NCBI GenBank assembly: GCA_037176845.1
Contig: JAYKXP010000026.1
Span: 310,001 to 374,000, forward strand
Length of the DNA: 64,000 nt
Direction: 5' to 3'
DNA from: Paramarasmius palmivorus
Taxonomy: Eukaryota > Basidiomycota > Agaricomycetes > Agaricales > Marasmiaceae
Positions 1-11,842 of this stretch are shown here, piece after piece. The notes below the pieces were generated by a model. The model was not told where the DNA came from, searched no databases, and saw only the letters and a program-made list of their open reading frames with translations. A program made the translations under genes and the position numbers. The first letter of the stretch is position 1, and every line of letters starts with the position of its first letter.

Positions 1-1542
1 TCCTTGATCTTGGAGGTTCGTGTTCCAATGACCTTCACTATTCTCACCGCTAAAATCACAACAGGTGGTCCCAATCATGACCGCATAGGCTTCCGGTACT
101 GGCTCGATCCTGGCCCCTTTGTTCAATTCAACGAAATCCCTGGGGCTAAAGGAAGGTTCCTTGGATGGTGGGCAGTAATGACACAAGCTGTATTTTCGTT
201 CATCGGGACGGAAATCGTCAGCGTACGTCTTTCTCTCTTTCTTATAATCATTCCCAGTCTCAACACCTTTGACAGATCGCCGCTGGTGAGACCAAGAATC
301 CCCGGTGAGCCGAAGAACCGCCCGTCTAGTCTCCAGATCGTCGCCTAACTTCACTGATTGTAGACGCAACATCCCACGCGCAATCAAACGCGTATACATT
401 CGCATTCTCCTCTTTTACATCGGCGGGACGTTCATCATTGGGCTACTCGTTCCTTCCAACGAGCCCAGGTTAAACCTGGGTAAGACGGCAGGTGCTTCGC
501 CGTTTGTGATTGCTATTCAAAATGCTGGGATTGGGGGTTTGCCTTCGGTGTGTATTCTTTCTTTATCAAGCTCAATTCAAGTCATACTGATATCTGGATA
601 GGTGATAAATGCAGCTCTGCTTTCCTCCGCGTGGTCCGCTGCCTCGAGTGATTTATACACAGCTTCTAGGGCGCTTTGTATGCCTCTCCTTCCTTCCTTT
701 CTTTCCTTATCGTCCAATACTCACCGAAGCCTATAGATGGCCTCGCAGTCTCAGGCAATGCTCCTTCCATCTTCCTCCGTACAACCTCTCGCGGTCTTCC
801 CTGGGTCTCCATCGTCACCTGTTCCTTATTCTCCGGTTTAGCGTACATGGCTGTCTCTAGCGGTGCAGGTACAGTTTTTCATTGGTTTCAGGCTATGACT
901 GGTTAGTGCCCTGTGTCTTGTCTTCTTTTTACCGCGCGGCTAATGACACGCGACGATAGCGATGGCCGGTCTACTCACCTGGCTCGGTATAAGCATCACC
1001 TACCTCCGTTTCTACGCCGGAATGCGTGCTCAAGGTTTCGATCGCCAAAAATTGCCTTTCAAGTCGAATTTACAGCCGTATGCGGGGTGGTATGCTTGTG
1101 TTGGGTGTGTCGTTATCTGCATCGTAAGCTCTCCATTACCTGCCTTGAATTCTTTACGCCATACTCACAGCGGCGAAAACAGTTCAGCGGCTGGAAAGTC
1201 TTTTTAACAGATAACTGGGAAACCGATACATTCATCACGAATTACCTCCCTGTGGCATTGTTTCCGATTATGTTTATTGGGTGTAAAGTATACCGCAAGA
1301 CGCGTTTCGTGAGAGTGGAGGAGATGGATTTTGTTAGTGGTGTTGAGGAGGTTGTTAGGGATAGGTATGTCCTGAGTCCTCTGCCTTCTTTGGTTGATTG
1401 AGCTGAAATGGAAATGGGGTGTAGCTATGAAGAACCACCGCCGAGGAATGCGGTAGAGAGGGTTTGGGCTTGGTTGGTGAGTCTCTTTGTGTTTGTACGC
1501 ATTCTTGGGAGTGGGTGAGGCTGATTCGAATTGCAGATGTGA
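1..1542 (+). CDS. Amino acid permease, 5'-partial
   Basis: This is the C-terminal part of a fungal AAT-family amino acid permease, a proton-coupled amino acid importer of the plasma membrane. The start lies before the window. Exons read 1-15, 65-222, 276-304, 364-547, 602-677, 737-901, 960-1123, 1183-1364, 1425-1476 and 1537-1542, with every junction in phase. The family hallmark 'GGPNHDRIGFRYW' spans the first junction. It is followed by 'FSFIGTEIVSIAAGET', 'RRNIPRAIKRVYIRILLFY' and several hydrophobic spans. The last exon is only ATG-TGA, giving the ending 'WAWLM' that I recall as common in this family. Substrate specificity cannot be read from the sequence. The family is clear; the last two tiny exons are inferred. 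Confidence 0.9.
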
Positions 1543-1606
1543 TACCTGTACCGTATCCGCTGTTGACATACATGTGTAATCCGATAAAAGAGACGACTTC
1601 ATCACT

Positions 1607-1707
1607 GGCCGACTAGCTCAGTTGGTTAGAGCGTCGTGCTAATATAATAGGTTCTCAACCGCTTCATATTAACGCGAAGGTCTTGGGTTCGATCCCCACG
1701 TTGGCCA
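1607..1707 (+). tRNA. tRNA-Ile (AAU) with 27-nt intron
   Basis: The acceptor stem GGCCGAC/GTTGGCC (with G-U pairing), the D arm, the anticodon stem TCGTG/CGCGA and the T arm GGGTTCGATCCC are all present. The anticodon loop CTAATAA gives anticodon AAT (IAU after deamination). An intron of about 27 nt at 1645-1671 sits one base 3' of the anticodon, the canonical position. The discriminator base is A; CCA is not encoded. Confidence 0.93.
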
Positions 1708-1830
1708 GTGATGCGGGCATTGACCACCTCAACTTTTTATCTCGTTTCGCGATAGTTTGCTTTGGCTTCCCAATTCCAGCATCTACCTCCACGACCACCC
1801 CAAGACACAACACAGAAGAGCACTGCCAAC

Positions 1831-1931
1831 GGCCGACTAGCTCAGTTGGTTAGAGCGTCGTGCTAATATCTGTGCTTTCCGAAATAGTAATGTTAACGCG
1901 AAGGTCTTGGGTTCGATCCCCACGTTGGCCA
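1831..1931 (+). tRNA. tRNA-Ile (AAU) with 27-nt intron, second copy
   Basis: The mature sequence is the same as the copy at 1607-1707. The intron at 1869-1895 has the same length but an unrelated sequence. It lies in the same orientation 124 bp downstream of the first copy. Confidence 0.93.
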
Positions 1932-2311
1932 TAGTCCTTTTTCGGTTGACTGTTTTGTTTCTTGCTTGACTACGTTCCGACTTCATTTGTGTGTGTGTAT
2001 GTACAAAAAAAACTTGAGCTTCAGTGTTTCTTATTCTATGCAAGTCTTAGACGTAGCAAAAGGTATCATAAGGGTTGAAGTTGAGCGTAAAGTCCAAGTT
2101 CGAGTTCAAGTCCGAGTGCATTGTCTTCCATTCCTAGTCTCGAAACCAGACGCTGCGATACTTTGATGACAGTCGATCAAAGTACTGTGCGCAGCTCGCG
2201 ACATCACCTACCAAGGAGCGGCTGGTCTCGAGTCTATTCCATTCCTTCCTTCCCAACACACACCAAAAACACCCCAAAAACACACCTCCCAAACACACAA
2301 AAACACCTCGC
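1932..2311. other. Intergenic, no gene seen
   Basis: This stretch holds the tRNA 3' flank and the presumed 3' UTR of the Skt5-like gene. It contains short low-complexity runs (repeated AAGT(T/C)CGAGTTC-like units near 2085-2115, and A/C-rich sequence near 2260-2300). I see no coding signal. Confidence 0.6.
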
Positions 2312-4957
2312 CTACATAACAACACAATCCTTATCCTCCGCTTTCGCACCCTGAAAGCCCATCTCCGCAAACGTCTGTGGACCTGGTTTCTTCGGTCCAC
2401 TACCAGCGCTAGATGTTGGGCGGCTACTTGGTGGTGTCATTCCTCCTGCACCTCCTGGACCCAAAGCAGGACCAGAATCAGAGGTGACTCGTCTACCTGG
2501 GTGTGGATGTGGAGACGTCGTCCGCCCGGAACCCAAAGAAGGAGACCCAGCTGAGCCTGACCCTGGGTCAGTGAGCGTATACCGATTGGCGTTCGGGAAA
2601 CTTTGTTGTGTTTGGAGATGTGGGCGAGGACCAACGCCTGGGCCGTTGTACGGTTGTTGGATTTGTGGTGGCGGTGGCGGCGATTGTTGGGGCGGGACTT
2701 GAATCTGCGGCGGCGGTGCTTGAATCTGCGGTGGCGGTCGTTGTTGTTGTGGTGGTTCGGTAGGATACCTTCCATGTCCTTGCTGAGGCGGCGGCCGCTG
2801 TTGTTGTTGTTGTAAAGTGTTTTTACGTATAAGATCCACAACCTGTTTACTATCCCTTCTCGATGGATACTGCTGCTGCTGTTGCTGCTGGGGCGGGTAC
2901 GGCGCTTGTGGGTACCCTGCTTGAGGTGGTGTTGGTTGGGGGTATCCAGGCGGTGCTGGACCTTGTCTGCTTTTGCGTTTCATCAGCCCCCCCCAAAAAA
3001 AAAGAGAGAAGAAGAAGAGAAAAAGAAACCAAACGTACTTTGCCAAATACCCATCCCTAATCCTCTGCGCCTCACTCCTCTCTTTCGCCTGCGTCCTACT
3101 CCTCACCAACTTGGATTCGGTGATGGAATCATGTTCGGCGCGAGTGAGGTGTTGGGATTGGGCGATAGCGGATAGACGGTCTCCGGCGTCTGTGTTACCG
3201 TGTGCGGCGGCCTGTTGAGGTGTTTCGTTAGTAAGTGTATATGTGAGAGGAATAAGGCACAAGGAACGCAAGATGTAAGATGTAAGATGGCAGACGGAAG
3301 AACACCTCGACCGACAGTAGAAAAACGTAACAACACCCGCACATCCACGGCTTCAACTGCCCGAGGCCGTATAAAACATAAAACAAAAAGAAGAAACAGA
3401 AAAAGAAGAAAAGAACACGCCACCTCACCTTTTCATACCACGCCCTAGCCTCACCCAAATCCTTAACGCCCCCCACACCAACCTCTGCATAATACCCCAT
3501 CGCAAACTCTGCACTCGGTAGACCTCTCTTGGCAGCTTTCTCCGCAAAGATTCTCGCTAGGGATTCGTCTTTCTCAAAGCCTTCTTCTGCGGATTTACCT
3601 GTCCACACCCATTATCAACACCGCAACACAGCAAGAAAGAGAAGAAAAACACACGTACCTTCAACGCTCGAACCGCACAGGAACCACTTGGATAACGCCA
3701 TATCCGCCTCCACCTCCCCATTCTGACTAGCCCTCGAATACCACTCCACACTCATCAAACTATCAAACTCCCAAGGCGGTACAGCAAACTCGTACGCATG
3801 TCCAAGTTTATACTGCGCCGGGGGAAAGTGTAGGTACGCAGACCTCTCCAAATGCTGTTTCGCCTCCGCCTGTGCCTGTCCAGTCGGTGGCAAAAGATGC
3901 GGAGGTACACTAGCCTGCGTGAACTCCCCCAGTAGGAGCAGAGCATACACATACGCAGGCTGTGGGGCGTCCAACGAACTAGCCACCGCCGCACCCTTCA
4001 AAAGCGACAACGCCCGATCGACATTCGCCGGTTGATTCAACTGCCCAAGTAAACAAGCCATACCCATCCTATACATACACCCCGGCTCTCCCTTCGATAC
4101 ACCCCTCTCAAAACACTCCCGTGCACGTGTAAGGTCATTAAAGGACTCATAGTCCCTACCAATACGATACCACGCTCTAGCGTACCCAGCCCGAGCGGCA
4201 GCTTCGAAATCACGGAAAGCAGAACGCGGGTTCGGTTTGATGTATGATGGGAAGGCGCCGCTCGCCGTCAGGCATGCGCGGTGGAACAAAGCCTCGGGCG
4301 GTGGTGGTTGTTGGTTGCAGATTGTTAAGAGGAGTGGGATAGCGTGTGAAGAGAGGTTTAAAAGGTCTGGATCAGAGATATTCACTGGCCCAGTAGGTGG
4401 ATCAGGTGGAGTTGACCCATATTGAGCGTTTTGAGAAGCAGATATGGAGGCGGATTTGTCGATTAAAAAGAGGATATCGCGGATCCATGAGAGTTGGGTG
4501 TCTGGAGACGAGGAATGGATTGTTGGGAGGAATGTGAGGAGGTGTTGGGGTGTTGGGAGTGGGGCAGTCAAGCTCCCAGTACCTGTACCGGAAGAGGACG
4601 GAGCGAGTGATAGAGAAGACATTTGGTGTGAGAGAGAGTAAGGATCCGGAAGAGGAGAAGCAGTGTAAGATCGATTCTGCTGTTGTGGTGGTTGTGAAGG
4701 AGGAGGAGCAGCCCAAGGACTCCAATCGCCGTTTCTGGGAGGTGGAGGTGAAAAACCTGGGTTGTAGTTGATGTTGGCTTGTGGAAAGGCTGGAGGTGGT
4801 GGTGGAGGCGGAGAAGTTGAGAAATTTTCCAAATTATGTGCCATCTACAGCATGTTGTTAGACGTAAAATCGGTTAAACAGAAACGACGCTTACATCTGA
4901 TTGAATACGATGTGGAATTGGTGTTGCTAGTGGAGGAGGAGGAGGAGGAACGTTCAT
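2312..4957 (-). CDS. SKT5: Chitin synthase activator Skt5/Chs4-like Sel1-repeat protein
   Basis: The predicted protein is 748 residues from five exons: 4957-4895, 4844-3659, 3598-3429, 3211-3039 and 2966-2312. A Pro-rich N terminus is followed by Sel1-type repeats at about residues 230-500, for example 'AFRDFEAAARAGYARAWY' and 'ALSLLKGAAV'. A Gln/Pro-rich tail with polyglutamine runs ends in the CaaX box CVVM. Sel1 repeats plus a C-terminal CaaX box match fungal Skt5/Chs4, a prenylated protein that recruits and activates chitin synthase III at the membrane. I extended the start to 4957 because a 21-codon proline-rich exon joins in frame across a clean GTAAGC...TAG intron; the alternative start is 4844. 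For the last intron a GTACGT donor was preferred over a weaker one 12 nt downstream on the coding strand. Confidence 0.85.
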
Positions 4958-5270
4958 GGTTTACCAACAAAAGACGTTTGACTGCGGTTTATAGCAAGTC
5001 TGTCACGTCACTGCCTTCTCAGCGCTTGCACAGCACATCTCACTGCTAGCACTGCTTGCGCCCGTCTCTGTCTCTTGGAAACAAATTGCATACACTAGGC
5101 AGACACATTCAGGACTGATCATTGATTATCGTTCCGTCTCTTTGATGTTGATCCTTGCCCGCCAACCCGCTATGATTTTGATCTTCTTGTTCCACGGCGC
5201 ATCGATACTACACAGCCCCACTAAAGTATCGGTGCGACCAAAAAAAATTCATCGTTTCACACCCAGACAC
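4958..5270. promoter_or_regulatory. Upstream region of the Skt5-like gene
   Basis: About 310 bp separate the Skt5-like start from the minus-strand tRNA. No TATA box or other defined element is clear. Confidence 0.3.
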
Positions 5271-5362
5271 TGGCCAACGTGGGGATCGAACCCAAGACCT
5301 TCGCGTTCATATTCGACTACACGATATTAGCACGACGCTCTAACCAACTGAGCTAGTCGGCC
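5271..5362 (-). tRNA. tRNA-Ile (AAU) with 18-nt intron
   Basis: The mature sequence equals that of the two plus-strand copies at 1.6-1.9 kb. The intron at 5307-5324 is 18 nt and has a third, unrelated sequence. The anticodon loop is CTAATAA. Confidence 0.93.
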
Positions 5363-5438
5363 AGTGACCTCCTGCCTTACATCTCCAAACACATCCATCT
5401 ATGTACACATCTAAAACCTTCTCTTTTCTCAAGTACAT

Positions 5439-7265
5439 CTAAAAATCTACATCCCCAACAATCTTTCTACACACAGGCTGTGGATCAATCCAATCCGGCT
5501 CCTCATCCTCATCCACATCCTCAGGCGGCGGTGGTCCTCTCCCAGGTGGCCCAGGTCTCCCACCAGGTCCCCAACGAAACATCGGCCAAGTCGGTAGATA
5601 ACACATTTCCTGCGCATGCCACATAAGCAACGACCAAGAAGCAAAGTGAGCACACTTACATCCCAATTACACTGAGGTCGACACTTTAACCACACACTCC
5701 AATCCAACCAATTCATCAATCTTTCAATTTCTTCTTTCCACGCGCCAACGAGCTCGTTCACATCTCCATCGTCGTGGTCAACACCCCAACCCCACATCCT
5801 GATCACACCTCTACATATCTCCTTTGTCGTACCTTCCACAGCACCCAAGAGTAGCTTTTCTGAAGGGGTCATGGCCAACGTCTCCCGTATGTACCTCGTA
5901 TGCGTCGTCGCACACAACTTGTACGTGGCGTTAAAATTCTGAGAAGCAAGGAGGTACGGCGCCACCATCGCCGTCAACTGTCCCTGTACATCCCGGCTCG
6001 CCATCTTCGTTGTGTTGAGGTTGACTAAATCCCTAACCAACTCCAACCGATCCGCATACCTATCCTTAACCACCTTTATCAGAGTTTGCCAATCCACTCC
6101 ACTCCCACTACCTCCACTACCGGAAAACGCGCTCTCAAGCCTCCCCATAACAGCACCAATATCTCGTGCAGAGATCCCTTCCAACCGATGTTCCAGTCTA
6201 CCACCCAGCTGGGCACGTACACCAACCAAACTGGGTACTAGATCCGTATCATAGAACGATATGAACTTCGTGTAATCGAGTTTGACGCGTGTTTCGCCGG
6301 GAAAGTGGTTATGTCGTGCGCCGGCGCGGATGACCTGTTTTATAATGAAGTGAATACTTGGAGTGAAGGATTGTGTTGAATTGAAGGCTTACCTCGATAT
6401 CCATACGTACTTCTGCGTTGGTGTGAAGAGGAGGCCCAACTCGACCCCTTTTGACCTCCTCGAGGTTGAGCATACTCTCAACACGTACGCCGGCTGTGAA
6501 GTCGCATAGCATGATCTCACTACCACCGTAACCCATCAGCTCGTCTCACCTCCCAAAAAAATCAAGCGTACTCACAAATCCATCTCCATCCTAACAAACC
6601 CCTCAACTCCTACACCCCGACCCCAATCACACAACACCCCCAACCTCTCCCTCTCTTCAAAATACCTCTCCTTCTCTACCTTGCCCCACGCAACGATATC
6701 CTGACTATCCATAGACCCATAAGGCATCTTCGCTGCGCTGCTTCCGTCAAAGTAGAGTATAGTTAGGGGGCGTGTTGTTACGAGGGTAAGGTGCCAACAA
6801 TTCGAGCTGTTCGTGTTGGTGTTTTCTGGGGCGTCGTGTTCTGGGTTTGGGGCTGGGTATGAAGGAGCATTAGGAGGCCGAGGCCGCCCCCTACAGAAAT
6901 TCAACGAATGTTCCGGATCCGTCGCTACCCATTCCGGTGTACTTGGTACATTCGAATCCGAACGTCCGTGGTAGAGGAGTGTACCCGTAGGCACGTACGC
7001 GGGTATGAGTGTATGGCCTGCGTTTCCAAGCTTCAAAGGAAGAAGAAAAATGGGGAGAAGAAAAGGGCGCACCATTTCTATACCGCGTATTAGGCCACTG
7101 CTGTAACAACGAACTGGCCGTCTCAAAAACCAGATGGTGTGTGCTGTTTGGGTTCGGTGGAGTGTCTAGATCCCATTCCCAATCACCGGGTGAAGAGAAG
7201 GGCACCTGGGCGCTGAGAACACACCCCAGCCCCAGCCCTAGGATTACTGCAGCTGGGAGAAGCAT
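5439..7265 (-). CDS. Secreted conserved fungal protein of unknown function
   Basis: The predicted protein is 535 residues from five exons: 7265-7073, 7017-6576, 6519-6393, 6334-5660 and 5609-5439; all junctions are in phase. A hydrophobic signal peptide (residues 1-19) is followed by 'NTRYRNGHTLIPAYVPTGTL', 'FDGSSAAKMPYGSMDSQD', 'GFVRMEMDFEIMLCDFTAGV' and a Cys-rich segment 'WLKCRPQCNWD|EMCYLPTWP'. The C terminus is rich in Pro, Gly and acidic residues. There is no membrane span after the signal peptide. I recall similar secreted proteins in many mushroom genomes, without a known activity; no catalytic motif is obvious to me. The model is confident, the function unknown. Confidence 0.78.
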
Positions 7266-7560
7266 GGTTGAGATACGGGAGCGGCATGTCCTTATCTTTG
7301 TCTTTATATGTAGGTTTTGTGTGCGGCTGCGGATGCGATATGTCGGAGATCACTTTGGGCTAGGCTTGATGATGATGAGAGCTGTGGAATGTATACAACT
7401 TGGAAGAGATACGGGAAAGAGTTGGTACCTGGGTATAATTGGGATGAGTCTGAGAAAAGAAAAGCTGGTTGAATTGAAGGTTATCGTTATCGTTATCTCG
7501 ACATGAGACGCGCTGAGATCTCTACGGTATGTACTTTAACAACAACGGACTGTCCGACTA

Positions 7561-8850
7561 CTACTGCAGATACTCATCCACAATCCCCTTCACTCTCGGA
7601 TCCAACCCCTTACACACCTCCACAATCTCATCCTAAACGCTCCAAGTCAGCTTCAACTCCATCAAGTAAGTACCACCACTCACCCAAAACCTCTCCCCCA
7701 TCTTCACCCCCTCATCACTAACCACATCATCACTCGGTTCAACAACCTCACTTCCCGAGATATACGCTCCCCTCAACTCATTCCCTTTGTCGGCAACAGC
7801 ACCATAAACAATCTGTCGACTCCCAACCTCAGCGCTAAACGCCATCACTCTTTCTACTAACCAGCTTAACGCCCCCAAAACGACTCCCGCGTCTCGCCGG
7901 AGAGACGTGATGCTGAAACCGGGGTTGACAGAATTGACGATGATACTGGGCCCGATGTGTTTTTGTAGAGAGCGAGTGAAGTAGACGTTGAGTACTGCGC
8001 GTGTATGAATATAGACTCTTGAAACTTGAAAGTAGACATACATTTCGAGGCCCAATACCTCGTTTTCATATCACTGTTCCCCATTCAATATTCAATCGAC
8101 GTGGTGCAGTGAGAGTGAACACACACACATACCTTCGTTTATGATATCCCTCACTCGACATTTCCTTCAACATCTCCCCGGGCCCACACTCTGACAACTC
8201 CTTGATATCCGACCAATAATGCGCCTCGCTAGTAACCACCACAACTCTAGGCCTAACCCCATACTCTACCGCAGTTCGCTGCATATGGGGTACCAGCAGA
8301 AGAGCGAGTAGGGACGGTGCGATGTTGTTTACCTGGAAACTACTCGCAATTGCGCTCAGTTGGCGCGAAGGTTGAGGTAGCGTGAGGACTTACACAGGCA
8401 CCCAACCATCCTCAGTCACACTATACTCCTCCGCAGGTGATCCTGTCATACCAGCATTCTCAACCAAAACATCCAACCTCCCACATTCTTTCTCGAATTT
8501 ATCCACAAACGCCCTAACAGACGCGAACCTAGATAAATCAATAACCCAAACCTCCGCTTTATACCCCGTCTCTTCTTTTATCCCTACACAACTAATCAGC
8601 CCAACGCCCCAAAACCACAAAACACAAAAAAACACGTACTTTCCACCGCCGCCTCCCCCTTGCCCTTATCCCGACACCCCAAAACCAACCGTCCCGGATT
8701 CATACACGCGAAATGCTTAGCCGCTTCGAACCCCAAACCCGTGTTGGCGCCGATCACGACGATGGTTTGGCCAGTGAGATTGGCTTTGAGGACGGGTGCT
8801 TGGGGTTTGTATTGCAAGCGGATGAATTGCAGGATGGATAGTTTAGCCAT
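7561..8850 (-). CDS. Short-chain dehydrogenase/reductase (SDR1)
   Basis: The predicted protein is 340 residues from six exons: 8850-8640, 8583-8394, 8339-8133, 8073-8042, 7994-7684 and 7632-7561. The nucleotide-binding motif is 'VVIGANTGLGFE' (TGxxxGxG), the NAG-type motif is 'VENAG', and the active site is Y-x-x-x-K in 'RYWASKLLNVYF', which is only assembled across the 32-nt exon. The downstream 'SVNPGF' is typical of classical SDRs related to retinol dehydrogenase and WW-oxidoreductase-type enzymes. It uses NAD(P)(H); the substrate is unknown. Two closer tandem paralogues lie at 44.2 and 46.2 kb with the same six-exon structure. Confidence 0.88.
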
Positions 8851-9325
8851 TGTTTAGAGTTTATGGGTGTTTAGGGGATTTGAAGGTTTTTGGAGAGGTG
8901 GAGGTAGAGTTGGGATTTGGGGCGTTTTTGTATCCAATCCATGGCCGTGTTGAAGGTTCTGAGCAGACGCGTGTCCCGACGGAATTGCCGCTCGCGTCAT
9001 CTAGATTTTTTTGTAGCCGACCAACAGCCGATTACTCCCATAGACGTGATACATCACTCAAACATTGGTCTCTTCAGACTTCTAGTATAGTAGAACACTT
9101 GGGAGCGGCTGCAGACATGGCATGACACTTATCTTATCTATCTAGATTGGATTCATGGCATCGACTTATCATTATCGTTATCTACCATACAATCTTGAAA
9201 ATGAATGTCGCACGAATAATTACAATGTCAGTAACAGTCAACAGTCAACAGTAACAAGCTACATATATAACTAACAACACCCACGCAAGCAACATATAAA
9301 TACAAAAAATATCCCCAACCCAAAC
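8851..9325. other. Intergenic, no gene seen
   Basis: This is the upstream region of SDR1 and the 3' flank of membrane-family gene A. Apart from a short repeated ACAGTCA/CAACAGT tract near 9230-9255, I see no structured element. Confidence 0.5.
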
Positions 9326-10834
9326 TCAAAAAGCAGTAGGCGTAACCGTATACCCCGGAGGCGGCGGCTGAATCTGCGCCTGCAACATCCTCACCTGTTC
9401 TCTCATCTCCTGAATCTGTTCTCCCAGGCTCTTATTCTCCCCTTCATACCCATACCCCTGCTCACCAACGCCAACGCCTTCCTCAGCAGCCGCCTCCAAA
9501 TACCTCATCTCCCTCTTAATCCCCTGCACCTGTGTCTCCAGTTCCCTCGTCCTCTGTATATTAACCGTAGCCGGGGACATCGGGTACATAGAGCTAAGAA
9601 TGCTGTCCCTGTCCCTGCCGTGGGGATTGGGGAGCGGTCTCCCAGTATATATCGAACCAGGAAACCGATGACTCGGCCTCGTAGCAGCAGATAAAACCAC
9701 CTCTCCAGTTGGTAGAGTCGTATAATTGTCTTGGCCTATATACGACACCATATCGACTTCGTCTGATAGAGCACGCGAGGCACGCACGGGGTTCTGGTTC
9801 TGATTCGCGTTGGTGTTCCAGGGAGGTGTAATCGGTCCTGGCGTCGGGAGGCTCTGGGGCGGATAAGGCGGATGTTGCTGAGTACTATTACTCTCAACGC
9901 CCCCACCGCCAACCTCGAAATGCCGCTCAAGCTTCCTCCGCCGACGATAAAAGTAAATAATAAGCCCTGCAGCTGCTAGAGCGGCTACACCGCCTAGTAC
10001 GGTTCCGAGGACTACTGCTGTGGGGTTTGATTGTGTCGAGCCGGCATTTTGTGATTTAGACGTTGGCGCTGGGGAGTTTGGGCCGCTAGAAGTGGATATT
10101 GGTGGTACTGAGTCTGGGCTGTCGTCGAACCTATATCACAACCAAAACATCAATCGCAACTCCCACCACCGACAGTGAAAAAGGCACTCACGTATAAATC
10201 GCATAATCAAAATTCACCCAAACATCATTCTCAACCCCACTCGTACTAACCACCAACTCATGTTTCCTATTCCTCAACCCCGTCGACGAATGTACCAACG
10301 CGCTCTCGTTATACTGCAACGCCTTACTCGTCGTAGGCCTATGCACGAAAGATCCCGCCGGTTGACCGTCAAGTGTGAAATTACATTCAGTGGTGGTGGT
10401 TATACCGGGTCCTTGGTCGTTTGCGAGGATGAAAAAGACGTGGATTGCGGTGCCTTTGTTTTCATTTTACGTTCTTCAGTACTTTGCACCAGCCAAAAAG
10501 AAGGGGACACACCAGTAAAAGGCAAAGTAACCGACACATTCCCCAACCCCTTATTATACGTCGCTGCTGTCCAAGTCCCTCGAAACGCTTTACTCGTCTC
10601 GGGTTGGATGGCACACGTCCTGCAAGACGCGTTCTCCCATACACCGCTTGTGCGGGGTAGGAAGAGAGGCTTGATCGAAGGGTCGGAGGAATCACCGAAT
10701 GTGTCGTCGATTGTTCTGTTTGTTGGTTTTGCTGAGACGGAGGCGGAGAGGAGGAAGAGGAAAAAGATAAGATGAAGAAGGTGGAAATGGGAAGAAGGGG
10801 AATGGGAAAGAAACCAAGTAGATGCACCAGGCAT
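9326..10834 (-). CDS. Type I membrane protein, IDDxxGDS/PPxY family, member A
   Basis: The predicted protein is 462 residues from three exons: 10834-10513, 10453-10192 and 10130-9326. It has a signal peptide, then the ectodomain signature 'TIDDTFGDSSD', a C-x-x-C pair ('CRTC'), 'FHVFFILAN'-like beta-strand segments, and the closing 'FDYAIYTFDDSPD'. A Ser/Thr/Pro stalk leads to one span ('VVLGTVLGGVAALAAAGLII') with the stop-transfer 'YRRRRK'. Its cytoplasmic tail is the longest of the family: it has a predicted coiled-coil stretch with repeated Glu/Gln, and ends with the PPxY motif PPGY. It is the most diverged of the eight relatives here; its exon phases (1, 2) match theirs. The function is unknown; a surface sensor or adhesion role is inferred from the layout. 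Confidence 0.85.
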
Positions 10835-11842
10835 GTTTGGTTTAGATGAATAAAAATTGAAAGGGCATCCGATTGGAGCCAGGGAACGAAAAGAAAAGAA
10901 GAAGAAAAAAATAAAGAAAAGAAGAAAAGAAAAGGAACTTGAAGCGTTGGTTGGAGAGCGAAGCTTTCAGGGTCACCCGCCCGTCCGCCCTTTTTCATTA
11001 TCCATACATGCTTCACATCCATCAAACCTTGGTCCCAGCGGCTCCTACTTAAAGCTAGCGCGTTTGAATTTGGTGCGAAATGTGCACTGCCTGCCTGGTA
11101 CTTGGATGTCAGGCTGTGGTGGAACCGAGGCTCAGGAAGACAGGTATATGTACCTGACCCGTCGAATTTGAAGGCAGGTCGTACTCATTTTAGCAGCATC
11201 CGAGGATGGAAATGGCTATGGGAGTCGTGGATCATGACAGAGGTAATAATCGACATGAGATTCGGGAAGCACATGACGGTGAAGGAGGAACAAATTTAAA
11301 ATTGCAATAAGCGCCTGGTAACTTGACAACGAAAAGGCGGTTGTTAGGACCCGGGCCGTCGCCGAGCCTACTATCCAAGAAGACCATGCACAGATCTTCG
11401 GTTGCAGTGCGCCGCTCGGTAGATTCGGGGTGTAGTACTTTTTGAGGATTTACTGTCTAGACCAAGTACATGCTTGCTCGTCACTTAGGGATCGGTTACA
11501 GGTCTAGTCTAGACCTTACTCAAAACATCTTGACGAACATACATTAAACCTATCGACGATAAATGCAGGTACATACAGCAGCATTACTGCGCCAACAAAA
11601 GGCCTTCCAAAACGTATTTAGCATCCCGTGGAATGCAGAGAAGACGCGGTCATTGATGTACCTGGGGTGTTGTGTGTATGATGAGGACTTGGAGATCGCG
11701 GAAGATGAAGGAAGCTTTGAAGTTGCACTGAGGTCCTGAAGTCGAACGAGAACTGATTGAAAACAAGGCGTCAGAACCACCTGGAGAAGAACATCACACT
11801 TCAGATCCTTCACAGAAACCGAGCGACAACTCACCTACCTCA
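10835..11842. other. Intergenic, about 1 kb, no confident gene
   Basis: The first part is the promoter side of gene A, with a purine-rich tract (AGAAAAG-type repeats, 10880-10935). A segment near 11380-11460 resembles the 3' flank of the metallophosphoesterase gene (compare 16600-16690), so it is probably a further repeat fragment. No convincing coding exon was found. Confidence 0.45.

Noticed and set aside
2484..3423. Several open frames antisense to the Skt5-like gene tail
   Set aside because: They mirror the low-complexity Gln/Pro repeats of the coding strand.
11550..11834. Minus-strand open frame as an extra 3' exon of the 203-residue hypothetical gene
   Set aside because: The upstream frame already ends cleanly in 'MPHIHFV' and stop; no donor before the stop fits well.
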